From: Acanthococcus lagerstroemiae
Taxonomy: Eukaryota > Arthropoda > Insecta > Hemiptera > Eriococcidae
DNA: 64,000 nucleotides
Direction of reading: 5' to 3'
Assembly (NCBI GenBank): GCA_031841125.1
Contig: CM063112.1
Span: 14,968,603 to 15,032,602 of the forward strand
Position 1 is the first letter of the stretch, and each line of letters begins with the position of its first letter. Shown here one piece after another: positions 31,931 to 45,100 of the stretch. The notes beneath the pieces were generated by a model, which worked only from the letters and a program-made list of their open reading frames with translations, had not been told where the DNA came from and searched no databases. The translations under genes were made by a program, and so were the position numbers.

Positions 31931-33560
31931 TTTATTTATTTGCTCCCCCTACCAACAGCCGAGAAGGCCAATTACAAGCAGGGGGAAAACAAAAGTACAG
32001 TACAAAGAATAGAAACTACAATAGCAAATTTGTTTTGTACATCCACACACCACATCCACTCAACACACACCTCCGCACATGCCAGCACCCTATAGATGAA
32101 AAGTGGGAAGGTTGCAGGCCCGGATGGAATAACTTACAATGTACTGAAAACTTTTGCAGACGAGATGACACCAAAACTAACTGAAATTTCTAACAGAATA
32201 TTAGAACTAGAAAAATTACCTACACAGAGGAAAGAAGGTGAAATTATTGTACAAAAAAGGGAGCCGTGATAATGTAAGCAACAATAGGCCAATAAGCTTA
32301 ACCTCAAACGTGTGGAAAGTTCTTTCTAAAACGCTAAAAAACAGAATGTATAACTGGCTCTATATGGCGCAAAGGGTAGAACAGGCAGGGTTAAGAAAAA
32401 ACCATTCGATAAGGGATAACATTTTTACAATTAACCAACTGATAGAAAAAACGAACGAATATAACTTAAACTTGCACATACTATTGGTAAACTTTGAAAA
32501 AGTTTTTGATACGGTCAATTTATCTTCCTTATGGAGGGCCTCGGCACGGCAAGGCATCCCACAAAAATTCATTAACATTACGAAAGAAATGTATTCGAGG
32601 GGCAAATGCGCATATCAAATTGGATAAAGTTGGGCCAAAATTCGAAATTAAAAGGGGAGGTCAAACAAGGAGACCCGCTGTCTCCAAATCTATTCAATAG
32701 TACAAATATTATTGAAGTATTTTGGGAAATGGGATGGGAGAACAGAGACATCAAAATACATGGAAAATACTTACGTTTTGCAGAGGATGTTGCGCTATTT
32801 ACACAAGATCTAAATTCTCTCCAGGAAATGGCCTCAGAATTCGAAGCAGCCGGTAGAAAGGCAGGTCTAAAAATAAATACCAAAAAAAAGTGTTACTTTC
32901 GAGACAAAATGACGAGGCTAACATTATTCTGAGGGGGGGGGGGAGAATAAGTAGAGTAGAGGAAACCCCTTATTTAGGACAAAAAATAGCTTTCCACGAT
33001 AGGTTGGACGGGGAGATCTCCGGCAGAATTTCAAAAGCATGGAACAGGTTTTGGGCAATGAAAGCTGTTTACAAATCACGCCTCCCAATAAACCTAAAGG
33101 CAACTGTCCGGGACACCTGCACCTTCCCAGTTCTAACATATACATATGGGGTGCAAACTTGGCCCTCAGCAATAACGCAACTAAGTAACATGTACAGAAT
33201 ACAACTGGCCATGGAACGTAGTATAGCGGGAACGAAACTCAAAGACAGAATTAAAGGTGCAATAACAAGAAAACTAACGGGAACAAAAAAAATTGAATTA
33301 TCAGATAAAGAGACTCAAAATGAAGTATGCTGGACGGTGGACATATATAAAGAAACAAAGAAATGAAGAGGATAGATGGGAAAGAAGGATTTTAGAATGG
33401 ACGGCATATGGGGTGAAAATAGGTGTAGAGGGAGACCTAGAAGGAGATGGGAGGATGAGATAATACAGTATGGCGGAGTAGCTTGGGGGTGGAATTCAAG
33501 GGCTCGCGGCAGGTGGGCTAAGGTGGTAGAGGGCGCGGAGAGGGACTAAAGTTTGAATTA
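31105..33560 (+). pseudogene. RTE-like LINE: endonuclease C-terminus plus reverse transcriptase, decayed
   Basis: The plus strand holds the longest copy of the dominant LINE family here. It starts within the endonuclease: NENGEKLMEFAEEKRLKAAY, TWQSPDKTTSNEIDYFLVND and FDHRPLQMKLEI (SDHR in active enzymes), 31140-31425. A linker follows, then GKVAGPDGITYNVLKTFADE (32105-32165), NNRPISLTSNVWKVLSKTLK, VEQAGLRKNHSIRDN, NFEKVFDTVN (32240-32520), KGEVKQGDPLSPNLFN and FAED at 32777-32788, where the first catalytic Asp of FADD is replaced by Glu. YLGQKIAFHDRLDGEISGRI and GRPRRRWEDEI (33430-33460) close it. Several frameshifts occur and an unrelated tail interrupts it at 31893-32092. Confidence 0.88.
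31893..32092 (-). mobile_element. Truncated retroelement 3' tail with (TAA)n inserted in the LINE
   Basis: A (TAA)n run at 31899-31931 is followed by TATTTATTTATTTGCTCCCC, CCAACAGCCGAGAAGGCC and AATTACAAGCAGGGGG. On minus this reads as a LINE/SINE 3' end with an A/T-rich tail. It lies between the linker and the KVAGPDGI block of the host LINE, which are contiguous in relatives. The right border is approximate. Confidence 0.6.
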
Positions 33561-35967
33561 AAGCTGTTTAAGTTTGTACATTAAGATTGTTTGAGTTTCC
33601 CTCGATTAAAGCTAACTTCATTTCATCATCATTTCATTTCGTGTTAGACCTCACAGGGGGGCTAATTTTCAATGACTCCAATTTCCCAGTTCTGTGTGTC
33701 AAAAACTCGCTTATTTGGATAAATGCACGTAGAAATAGGGTCTCTCTGCGGAAAAATCGAAATTTTAAAAGTGCATTCAGTTTTATATGGAGTGAAATAC
33801 TGACAGGCGGACTTTGTGTCGGGAGTTTTTACGGGTAAGCCTCAAGTCGACTCCCCCCCCCCCTCCAAAAATTAAAATACATAAAAAATTAATTATTAAG
33901 GGGCTAAAATCGATTCTTTGGACAAGATAGTACCCTTAGCTCTTTAGACTGTACAACCGAAGCCTGCTCTGTGTGGCACGATCTTAGTACCCGAACAATT
34001 CGGCACGAACATTTTACTCGAAAGTCCAAGTTAGTAAAGCTAATGTTACGGAGCTCTTTCTGACCCACACTGATACCTCTGCTAATAGTTTTAAAAAGCA
34101 ATATTTTTGTCGCTTTCGTATATAATATGTGTACCCGTTTTCCATCTGTGGTCTTGCCTCGTCGAAATCCTTCAACGCCATCGTTGGAAATCGTCAATTT
34201 GTTCCTGATACAGTGGAGGAAAAATTTCGCCCGAAGCATTCGACCGTAATTACGCTTTAAACGGAGAACGCGAATTCCATTTCAAAGTAACTTGGGCGAT
34301 TAATTGGAGTTCGTTCCACCAAACCGTTAATATCGTAATTACAGACCCCGTTCGCGTCACCCTGTTCGACCCAATCGCCTCTGAATATTGGAAATAGAAT
34401 TCAGCCCGTCATAAATTAATTAGGTTTCCTTTTTTAGCAGCGCTGCGTTCGTTTTAGTAGATTTTTTTCTTTATTACGGTGTACGAGATTTGCCTATGTC
34501 AATTCCCAGTTGACTAGATTATGAATGTCGATATCGTTTATTCGAATGCTAATGGAAGTTGAGTAACAAGATCGAGCCACGATCAATTTGGAATTTGTGT
34601 TCGGGCGCTCCTCTTCCTTCAGTCGTGAGACGAAACTTGCAAGACCAACTGCGTTCGACTGATAGTGAGGCCTTCTGCGTCACTGACTAAGCCAGCAGAA
34701 CGATGATACCTGTCTGAGAGTTTGAAGAGTTGTAACCACGCCAGTTTCGCCAAGAACACTCGTATTATACACGTTTTCTGCGGTTACCTTGCTCCTTGCA
34801 TCATCGTGGCCTATTAAATTAGCCTCCTCGACTTTCAATCGTTGGCATGACTCATTGACGATTAAACAGGCGAACTGCTGATTCGGGTTGTGTGTTTTTA
34901 ACTGGGACTGCCTGACACCCCATAGTTCGACTCGAAGGCTCATAGCTATATGTAACATTGCATGAATGGCTTTTATTCACTGTGAAGAAAAGGTGTCTAC
35001 CAAGAAAATCAAATAGCTGTGCTAAAGAACAAGGAAACTGATGTCGTTTGGCATACTCAGTCATTTCACTTGATGGAGCTTGTGCAATGGACACGTTTTT
35101 CATAATAGAGTGTGTTTCAATATTTGCGTTCTGACTTAGCCCCTTCGGGGTTGTGAGCTGGCAAAGTGCTACACAGAGTTGTACAAAGAGTTGTCCTAGT
35201 ATACGTGTACCTGTCGTGGAACACCCGGTGTGTCCTTACAGGGAACTCGAATCGGGCCTGTCTGGTCGACGTTATAATATTCGATTTCGCCGAAAATTAT
35301 AGCGAGTATGTGCGGGACGAGGACGAGCGAGCGTTTCCCAGTGACGCAAGTGAAGTAGTTTTCAATTTTTGCGCGCTATAAATACCGATGAATTAATAAA
35401 ACGTAAACACGATCGAGGAGATTTTTGTACAGTCGATCAGATCCGGACGATGGTGGAACGATATCCGTACGATATACTGTTGGCGTAACCGAACGACCGA
35501 GAAAAACACTCGGCGCGCCCAAACAGTTGACAAAAACAGGTATTTCAGGTGAACGAATCTGAAAAACGGAAAATCGACAAGGCGGGGAAAACGAAACTAA
35601 CATTGAGATTCGGATTCGTTGTCCTCAAAATAGGTCAATGTAACCCACACACGGTCAAACTTTTACTAGAAAAGTTTTCCATCCAGAGAAGAAAAGGCGA
35701 CCTCGGTTGACGAATTCGAGGTCTGGAGCCAGTCAGGCATCGACATTTAAATTCCTCTCCCGAACTGTGTCTTGAATATTCCTATCGACGTTATTTTTGC
35801 TCACGTCAGAGTTTCCAGTTATGTCTGATTCGATTATCTCGCAGTCCGTCCAAAAAGAGAAATGGGAGAGGGATATTGTTTGGCAGCAGTGGCGGATCGA
35901 GGGAGCAATCCTGGAAAAGGCAGTTAAAAATGTGTTCGAATTATACAAGTAATCTCTGTCTTTTTCT
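33561..35967. other. No clear gene
   Basis: CpG-richer, unique-looking sequence at 34100-35600 includes TTAATTAATTAG-type words (34415-34425). Two overlapping minus frames (35103-34852 and 34958-34680) together stay open for about 140 codons with one frame change, but show no recognised domain. A CAGTGGCGGATCGAGGGAGC hAT-type end stands alone at 35887-35906. Confidence 0.35.
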
Positions 35968-35975
35968 CCTAAGTG

Positions 35976-36163
35976 CAGGCCTGATGAGGATGGGGAGGAG
36001 AGATTCCCCCGGGCCCCGATCTTGGGCGGGGGCCCACTGAAAATACCAAAAAAGCAAAAAATACATGAAAATAATAGAAAACAATTTTTATGAAAGCAAA
36101 GTAATTTTCCGACCAAACCCCATAAAAATTTCCCCCGGCCCCAATTTTCTCTCTGCGGCCCTG
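35976..36163. mobile_element. hAT MITE with perfect 8-base TSD
   Basis: It begins CAGGCCTGATGAGGATGGGG and ends TCTCTGCGGCCCTG. CCTAAGTG flanks both sides exactly (35968-35975 and 36164-36171). The interior has GGGCCCC and CCCCCGG stretches around an A-rich centre with no frame of note. Confidence 0.9.
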
Positions 36164-36369
36164 CCTAAGTGCTTGGATTGTTTTTCGCCCTTATGATGGT
36201 AATTGAGTGAGCAGATAAAAGAGAAACACTTGGAATACTGCTGAGGCCACTTATTATTTTCTTATCGAAATACCTTCCACAGTCAGTGTGAGTCAAATTG
36301 AATTCTCGGTTAGGAGAATTTTTCGTGTTCATCGCAGCATCATCCAGTTTTTTCCCTCGTGGAGGTAGG

Positions 36370-36760
36370 AGTAGCGATTCATAAGACTAGCTAAGACTCT
36401 TCAGATATAAAAATCTTTTGGACTGTTCCAAACTGCTACTAATGGGTCAAGGCTTTTCCAGACTAGATTGATTCAAGACTCGCGCAAATAGTTCAAAATC
36501 CAATTTGGAAACTTCATGGCTCCAGCAAGTATGATTATGGCCCTTTGAGGTATAACCGAGACCTTCTAGAGCTCTTACAGCTTTCTCAGGACTCTAGAAT
36601 TGAAACTAAGATGCTCATTTAAAACGCTCTCAGACTTAAGACTCTTTGAAGCTCTTGCTTAAGACTCACCAACTGTTGATGACTTGTCAAAAACTTCTTA
36701 CGACTCTTCCAGATTTGAAGACTCTTCAAGACTGATTCATGACTAATAAAAATATTTCCA
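36370..36760. repeat. Degenerate AAGACTC array
   Basis: AAGACTAG (36382), AAGACTCTT (36392), CAAGACTCGC (36475), TTAAGACTCTTTGAAGCTC (36637), TTAAGACTC (36660) and GAAGACTCTTCAAGACTGA (36718) are among more than a dozen related words at irregular spacing of 10-30 bases. Confidence 0.6.
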
Positions 36761-37439
36761 TGGTTATTTAAAACATATGTGAGATAGTGTAAGGGCTTAC
36801 ATGATTGCTTACAGTTTTCGACTTAGCAGTTTCCATGATTTAGGTCAAAATTATTATTTTGTTTTTCTATTTTGGCAGTTTATGACAGAGAAAACCTATT
36901 TTTTTCTTCTCTCATTAGTCACAGAGGGTTATGGCTATTGGTACCTGCGTAAATCGAAATTTAGGCGGGAAAGGAAAAGGACTCACTTGGTTGCTTTCTG
37001 CATGAACATATTTTAAACGTATTTTAGAGGCATAGGACATATTATGGAGGTCAGCAGTGACGTATCCAGTATCCTAACCACAGGAAATGAATGGCTCGAG
37101 GAACTGGAAGAGGGTTCAAACTGGGTTACATCTTTGAACCAGGAATTTACCAACTTTTAGTTTATAGTTTTTCAAAATTCCTTTTTTACAAACTTTAAAG
37201 GCCGTCTTCCAAAAGTTATTCTTTATGTTTATCCTACTTAAAAACACCCATAGTTCAACCAGTTTTGTACAGACCCACTAGAGGTTTCATCCGACTAAAT
37301 ATGTCTTCTAGTGTAAGGATCTGGTCTGCACTTGATACCGGCCTAATAAGCCCTTATTCTATACTGGTAAACACATATAGATGCTCTTGAAGAGCTTTTT
37401 CTAAACTTCGTTTAATATTTGCTAATACTGTTTGCAAAT

Positions 37440-37690
37440 GATTCTTTTTTTGAAGTTTATCGTGACTTGTCAAGTTTTCTCAAGACTCCGCAAACCTTTT
37501 CAACATCCATCTAAGACTCATGGTAAGTTGCTTAAGACTGCGTGAGACTCTTTTAAACTTGTTTAAAACTCGTCACGACTCTTGAAGACTCGTTTACGAT
37601 ATTTGAGACTCTTACGTTTCTATAGAATTCCTTGAAACTTTTAAAGATTTCAGTTGGCTCGTTTGAGACGAATTAAAACTTCGCTATTCG
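37440..37690. repeat. Degenerate AAGACTC array, second block
   Basis: CAAGACTCCG (37483), TAAGACTCATGG (37527), TTAAGACTGCGTGAGACTC (37543) and ACGACTCTTGAAGACTCG (37577) repeat in the same orientation as at 36370-36760. About 700 bases of other sequence lie between, including a possible hAT-type end CAGTGACGTATCCAG near 37060. Confidence 0.6.
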
Positions 37691-38786
37691 TACAGCTTAT
37701 TCCATTTGAATTCCTCTCTGGGAAGGGCAATTGCCTCCAGTACCTCCCCTATATATTTCTGATTGGCAGTGTATGGTTGGTATAGTACATAATGTTCGCT
37801 TTAACAAACGATGTTGCATACGTGACACATCTTCCTTCTCCTTTGTCAAAAAACTTCAGAAGACGCTCTGTACGAAACATTCGTTTCTCTAACGGGTATC
37901 TCAAAAATTCGACTCATGTTTCCTACAGCCCAGCCATTGGTGAAAATTTGTCTGTTCTTGTTTCTGGATAACATTAATCATTGCAGTCTCTAAAAGCTGT
38001 CCTGAATCTCTTTGAGCTGTTACTAATATGAAGACTTTATGCCTTTATCGACAGATAGCTCTCAATAGACGTAAAAAATATGTTCATGAAATATGTTAAG
38101 TTACTCTGCCATGGAAAACTATAAAGGTAGAATTTTTTAATAAATTATAGAAAGCATTACGTGGTGCATTGTTTGCGAGGCAGTCAGAAAATGCAAAAAA
38201 TTGTGAGTTATCGAAGTAAAAACCTACGCTTTTCCTTACATTTACCCCGCCTTTGTTTTTATAATGAGTCTTTTCACGTTTTTTGGAAATCAAGAGCGTA
38301 CCAAAGGAGGAAAACGGGGAGCCACGCCCCCCCCCATTCTTAGCAATTTCTTGTCGGTATGCTCGTATTGGAAAAAGAGATTTTTTCTAAATTTTACGGA
38401 TACAAAGATGAAATTTGAATTCACATATCTAGCTTACTATGGTTAGGATTGAGATTGGACAGTATAGTAAAAGAAAGTTAGGTGTTGGCTTAGTCCCTCA
38501 GTTTGCTTGGTTTGCAATTCCTTACTTACTTTAGTGGATGTTTCAAGTGTATTACTACCGATCAGTCTTGAATCCCTTATTTTTGTTTCTGTGCACCCCT
38601 CCACTGTTCTCTCAGGTTGCTGACATGGAATTTTTCTCCGAAACCTTAGCATGAACTTTTTTTTGGGGGGTGCCGGTTAAGCAGCCGGATTCTACCTGAT
38701 GTGTGTAGATATGTTTGCCTACTCTTAGTTTTCAAGGAATTGAGAAATTGTTAACAGACAGGAGATATTGCAGTCTTCACTCTTCA

Positions 38787-38819
<33 letters not shown>

Positions 38820-40639
38820 CATGATTGGAAATCCAGCTCACAAAATCGAGGGCAACACCTTTAGAAGGTGTACGGTCGCAAAGTGCCGAATTTTTTATCA
38901 GCAATTCAGCCACTGCACTATGGACATATCGAAGATGGATGGATAAAGTTACAGTGTGCCAAACATTCAACATTAACAGCTGAGCTTGACGAACTACTAA
39001 TTGTAATAAACTGAGTAGACTCAATTTCTTGACCAGAAAAAGTAAACCTGAGTTTTCTGCCAATCCCCTGAAAATTGAAAGTACTTTGTAGCTGTGCCGT
39101 AGGTTGACCTATTCTGAATTCTGAATCTGGATATCTTGCTCTCAAGCTGATTTCTGCATTACAGAGGGCAGTTTCCAATCTGTGCTGATGAAAGTTTCAC
39201 TTGCCAACTTCCAAGCTTCTTATTCGCTTCTGATTATCTCGTCGATGTGTCATGTAGAATCACGTTTATTACTTATTTTTATTTCGAACCAAAATACGCG
39301 CATTTAAGACTGTCCTTAATAATTATCGTGTCTGACAGTCAGGGACGCAACAACCTTATACTGTGAGTGGATGCTCAGAGTATGTACTTATCGATGATTA
39401 AAAGGGGGGATGAAAAAAGATGATCGTTTTCAAATTAAAACATTATCCTTCGCTGGGGACGTCTTGGCACCCTTGAATCCTTCGTTGTTGCGCCTCTCTT
39501 GTCAATCATACTTCTTATAATCCTCTGTGGGCTTTTGTTTCATTTATGTAAAAAACTACTTTTTGCACTGTGCAACGCATTGCTGAAGACTAGTTTTTGA
39601 ACGATTTGGGGATTAGTCAGTTTCGAAACTAAAATTGATTCGTATTTTTAATGTGGGTATTACGAAAATAACTATCTACGCATTACTCTGCTCTTTTTTT
39701 CACAGTTTGAAATTTTACGCACAACTTGGCTGTTTCTCGCACAGTTTTTAACACTGTATCAAAAATTGCCGTATTTTATGTTTGTTCTGTTTGCGAAAAT
39801 CGTGTTTTTTATGCGTTTCTGTGCTGACCTGCTGACTACCCTACTGACCTGTTGTTTGTTCAAGAGTAGAGAGATCTACTTTGTAAGTTCACACCTGACA
39901 TTCTCAGAAACTTTTCGATCGCTGTGAGTACTTATCCTCATTTGGTAAGAAAAATTACGTTGCAGTGACATCTGACCCGACCACTGCCACAGCCGAAGTG
40001 TGTCTTCCCTTCCTGGTCAATATCTGGTTTATCCAAATAACATATTCATCAACTTTCCCGGGCTACCTTTCATGGTATCATGTATTTCGTGTCAACTTTG
40101 TTTCTTTGACCTCAAGTCACTGGTTTGCGGCTGAATTAGATGAAGGGAACGAGTTAAGGCAGGCGATTATGACCCATTGTTAGGCTTCAGACGGCACTCA
40201 CTATCGTCAGTAGTCCTCGCTCATTACTGAGCGCTAGGTGACCCGCTAGCGACTTCCTCCACCTTTATCCTCCACGAATTCCTGCCCTCCGCCTTTCGGA
40301 TCAATCCAGGCAGCCCCCCCGGTTGGACACTTCCTCCAGTTGATCGATTCATCTCTTTCGCGATCTTCCTCTGGATCGCTTCCCATAACTTTGCCTTGAA
40401 CAACTATTTTCTCCAGGTTTTCACCCGGTCTCGTTATATGTCAAAAAAATTTGAGGATCCGACTGTAGCAAATGGACGAAAAACTCTGGTGGATATTCAA
40501 CGCTCTGAGTATCAACGCGCTTGTACTTACTCAATAATTCTGAAACTAAACTCGTGTTATTTTCCATCTGGACTTCAAAAGTTCCTCATTGGTATGATTG
40601 TTCCAACATGATGATTGAAGCGGACATCAGCAGTTCTGC
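37691..40639. other. No gene recognised; contains a 28-base T run
   Basis: A pure T run lies at 38788-38815. On minus it could be the poly-A of a retroposed sequence, but the minus frames upstream (38725-39178) show no known domain. A GCCACGCCCCCCCCC stretch at 38321-38336 resembles hAT G/C-run MITEs without a partner end. Confidence 0.35.
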
Positions 40640-41010
40640 GGTGTTTTCAGGAATTATACGAGAAAAAGGAGGGCTGAGTCCAGACCATAGCGAGGGCATA
40701 CGAAATCACAGAACTGAGAGTATGTAGAAAGCTAGTGTATCGATCGATAGTAAAAGTAGATCTTCAGAGTGCGAAACATAAACTGTGAATGTACTGTACC
40801 TGAACTGTGACTAAACTGATGTCCTGCCTGGCCGATCGCGGGAAAGAAGGACAATGAGTAAGAATAAGAATAGCGTGCTTTCGATGGATCACGTTCCGGA
40901 ATTTGCAGAAATGCAGGAGACAAAAGCCGTTTGTGAGACGTTTGGACATAGCCAGGCAGGACGATTTATACGGAAATGTACATTTTAAAGGAGAGAATCG
41001 CCGCAGTTCC
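40640..41010 (+). repeat. Unclassified interspersed repeat, copy 1
   Basis: GACCATAGCGAGGGCAT, AACATAAACTGTGA, CTGATGTCCTGCCTGGCCGA, GATCACGTTC and GCAGGACGATTTATACG occur here in the same order as at 58340-58730. No tRNA boxes, RT motif or terminal repeat were recognised. Confidence 0.72.
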
Positions 41011-41749
41011 ATTGCGTCTGTGTTCACATGCAGACAATCGGAATTGAGCATGTTTGCTGACCAAATTCGACATAGTAGTAGGAAGAAGTCACTCTGAGCG
41101 ACCTTACAAACCTGTACTAGCTCTCCGAGATCGGCACCGCTCCGCTTCATTTTGCCAGCACCGCAACTGTGTATTTTTTCAATCAGAAACTACTGAGAAA
41201 ATTTTCGCGGTTGTTCTTTTGCTCTTCGACTAAATACTCGTATATCCGAATCTGGTGTTCTTTTCCTTTAATCAAGTATACGCGTGGAACGCGTCTAAGC
41301 AAACAGAGAGGAGTTGTTTGATTGGCGTCTATTTGTTGCTTCTCCGGGCCATAAAATAGAACGGAAAAAGTTTACTTTGTTTTCGTCCTAACATCAACCC
41401 TTTTAACGAGGCAAAGTAAACGCGCGGTCGATTTATGGGTGTGGGTTTTTCTAGTTTTGGAATTTATGTTCGGCTGGCTATCGTGATCGTTTTCATTATA
41501 GAGTATTATCGCGGCTCGTCGCGATTTATACGCGTAGTCTTCGTGTTCCGGACTCCGGAGGTTTGTACTGTGCGTACCCTCTCGGTCCCAGTGGCATGCA
41601 AGCTGGCAGGAAAGTGACGTTCGTTTACAGACAGAAAGTTATACTTTTACTGTTGGACTAATATTGTTGAGGATGCGCCGATTACGACCTTTAGCAGTGA
41701 AACGAACGTGGTCTTTATGGCGGAGAATTTTTTGCCCCTGTTTTTGCCG
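41011..41749. other. No gene recognised
   Basis: Moderately CpG-rich around 41400-41600. Frames are short and carry no motif. Confidence 0.3.
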
Positions 41750-41896
41750 AAATTGTTTCTAAATTTATTTTGTCACTTACTTTGATATTTAATATGTTGC
41801 GAAGAATCTTCAAGTGCGTTATCCTAATTTTCCCTTTTTGAGCCGCTGTCAGTACCCAGGCTGGAGCCCCATAAATAAGGGAGAATACTACACATT
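41750..41896 (-). pseudogene. Short Jockey-like RT C-terminal fragment
   Basis: The minus strand reads LIYGAPAWVLTAAQKGKI, then HLKILRNILNIKV, resembling the L.YA.P.W and LQ.LQNKILR blocks of Jockey/CR1 reverse transcriptases. It stops abruptly at the hAT MITE at 41897. Only about 45 codons are recognisable. Confidence 0.5.
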
Positions 41897-42166
41897 CAAT
41901 AGCGTAGTCAGACTCGTTATGAAGGGGGAGGGGGGAGGGGTCAGCTCAGACAAAAAAGTATTCACTTATAGTATGATATTGGGTGGAGGGGGGGATACGA
42001 AGTACGATTTGTGGAAAAAATTAAAAAACAAATTGTTTTACTTTTGCCACATTACAGATGTAATACGTTCTATTACCAGAATAAATTATTATTTTTTTGG
42101 ATTTTCGGCCGATGCCGGAGGAGGGCAGGCCCCCAAACCTCCTCCTCCTCTCTAGCTACGCCCCTA
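41897..42166. mobile_element. hAT MITE, same family as the one at 14501
   Basis: It begins CAATAGCGTAGTCAGACTCG and ends CTAGCTACGCCCCTA. Flanks TACACATT (41889-41896) and TCCTCATT (42167-42174) match 6 of 8. The interior shares GTAATA...TATTACCAG.ATAAAT and CGGCCGATGCC with the 14501 copy. Confidence 0.75.
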
Positions 42167-45100
42167 TCCTCATTGTTCCAGTACCCTCGCTGTAGCAGCC
42201 GTGGATATGTGGCTTTTTAAAATACTTTTATTTGCCCAAACATTTTTCGGACATTTGCTAGGCTTACTCTCAGTTCCCGCCTTGCCCTCTTTCCACGGAA
42301 ACAGTTTGTCCCAGGTACTTGTATTCCTTTCCTTCTCCAGCTTTTGACCATGCAACCAGCAGTCCTCTTCTTCCATATTTGTCATCGCCTTTGTTCTGGA
42401 TTTGTACATAGTAAGGCCAAGGCCTACTTTCTTACTTTCTTTGTTGAGATCATTTGCCATTTGTTCCAGTTCATCCATGTTGTTACTCAATAGGACTATA
42501 TTTTCCGCGAAACATAGGTTGCTCAACTGCTGGCCATTTATCCTTATCTCCCTTTCCTCCGATTCAAAGTTTTTAAAAATTTCTTATTCCATAACTGCAG
42601 TGGATAAATATGGTGATAAGGAAGCCTCCTGTTCTACTCCTTTTTGAATTTCAAACTTTTCGCCCCATTTGCCCAATATACCGTTGCCCCTCTGTATCAT
42701 TTTTAAAGAATTTTTATAGTATTCTCTTGAACCTCCTGATTTTTTAAAGCCCTCCCCCCCCCCAGACCGACTAATCAAAAGATTTACTGTAGTTTAAAAA
42801 CGTCAAGCACAACAGCATATTGTACCCCCTAGCTTTTTCTAATATTTGATTTAACGTAAATATAATAAGGTGAATTGTTAAGTACCCGTTTCTGAAACCG
42901 GGTTGTTCTCTTGACTGCTGCGCATCAGGCACAGCGTAAATTCTGTTTTTCAAAACTTTTCCAAATTTTATTGGATTAATTAATTTTTATTTTATTTAGA
43001 AGCTTTTGTTCGTACGATACATGACCCCTTCAAGGTGTGGGGGTCGTGTCGCCAAATGCACCCACATTCGAGGCATCCACCGTTTCCCCCACCACCCCCT
43101 ATCCCTTTCGATTCTACACCAAACTATCCCAAATGATTTTACCAATTTATCTGCCCATCTTGTCGGCGGTCTCCCCCTCTTCCGCTTCCACTTTTGGGTG
43201 ACCATTCCTCAGCTAATTTCCCCCATTTCTCACCGCCCCTAACCATGTACCCAGCGTACTTCAGCTTTGATTTTTTGATTCTCCATCCGATATCTATTGC
43301 CTCCGTTGTGTTCGAGATTTTTTCGAGCTGATTTTGTCTTTAACCCTAATTTTTATGATATGCCGTAACATCTTATAAAACGTTACTCTCGTTCTCTCGT
43401 TCCGGGCTTTTGTTAGGGACCACGTTTGGGCTCTATAAGTGAGGGTGGGTACCATACATTGCTCTAGCATTTTAACTTTTGTTTTAATGGTCAAGTTCCC
43501 TTTAAGAAATGCCCTGTGAGCCCAAAAGTTTTTCCATGCCTTTGTCGTCCTCGCCTTCAGATACAATTTTCCCCTACCCTCTATAGTAACCATTTGATCA
43601 AGGTAATTGTACTCTTTGACCATTTCTATTTCCTCCCCCTGATCTTGATTTCATCCCCTTTTATATTAGTCATTATTTTGGTCTTGGAGGTGTTCATCGT
43701 CAGTTCCACTTCCTCACTTGCTATGCTAAGCTCCTCCTCCATGGCCCTTAGCTCTTTCAGATCGTTACTCAACAGCGCTACATCGTAGGGAAAACGCAAA
43801 TTGTTCAGCCGCTGACCATCAATTTTCACCCCCCTGTTTTCCCAATTTAGTTCCCTAAAAATCTCCCTCAGCACTGCATTAAATAGATTCGGGATGAGTA
43901 GGTCACCCTGTTTTACCTCTTTTTGATGCCAAAAGTCGCCCCTGCTCTGTCCAAATGCACATACGCAGTTGTTCTTTCGTACATACCCAAGTATGTCCCT
44001 TCCTATACTTTCTGTTTGACTAAAGCTTTCCACACTGCTCAGTGGTGTACCGAGGCGAATGCTTTGTTATAGTCAATGAACATGAGTCCTAAAGGCATAT
44101 TGAATTCCCTAATTTTCTTCGGAATTTGGTTTAATGTGAAAATGTGGTCAACGGTTGAACATCTCCTCCTGAACCCTGCCTGCTCCCTTGTTTGGTTCAT
44201 ATCCAAAATTCCATGTATTCTATTTTTTTATTATTTTTCCAAAAATTTTACTTATGTTCGAGGAGAGGCTCATCGATCTATAATTATTCATATCACTCAT
44301 ATCCCCTTTTTTATGTAAGAGCATTATTTCCGGTACGTGCCATTGCCTTGGAGTAAAAGCAATCCCAACAAATTTGGTGAACAACCTGGCCACGAAGGGT
44401 GCAAGAGCTCTAGCTAAAATCTTCAATGTCTCATTTTCTATTTTATCAGATTCCCTTACCTTTCCTCTTTTTGCTGTGACAGGAGCTTTCCCTACCTCGT
44501 CTTCAAGGATATCTGGCATCCCTTCCTCCCCAGGCTTATCCCTCTATTTCACTCCCCTGGTATCCCATCTCTACTCCCTTCCCCTTTCTTAGTGCTAATA
44601 CCAGTCTCGGTCCCTTTGCATGAGTACAGCTCTTTATAGAATTCAGTAGTCTTCCTGACTATTCCTTCTTTGCCGAATTTGGTCAATTGGTGAATACCCC
44701 CTGTGAAACCGGCTTCTTCTCTTAACTGCTGCGCATCAAGCTTAGGGTAAATTCTGTTTCTTAAAACTTTCCCAAATGCTTTACTAATATTTGATAATTT
44801 GGGAATAAAACCCTTTCTCATAAATTGAGTAAATGGTTCTGCAAGAAAAGGTACTATTGTATTTACTACAGTTTTTAACGTAGTATTCTCTCTCTTGTCT
44901 GGGCCCGCTATCTTACCAAATTTTTAATGTGCACAGTTTTGAACTTCTTCTACCAGAAATTTAGGCGACCTCTCCTCTTCCCAGCTTATTTCCTGTTCAT
45001 CTCCACTACTGACTTGCTTTCCTTCGCTAGAATCGAAGAAAAGCTGCTTATAAAAATCTGTTGGTTCGCTTATGATTTCCTTCCTGCTGTGTACATTACT

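Noticed and set aside
38788..38815. Poly-A of a processed pseudogene on minus
   Set aside because: The 28-base run is clear but no coding sequence or TSD was recognised on its 5' side.
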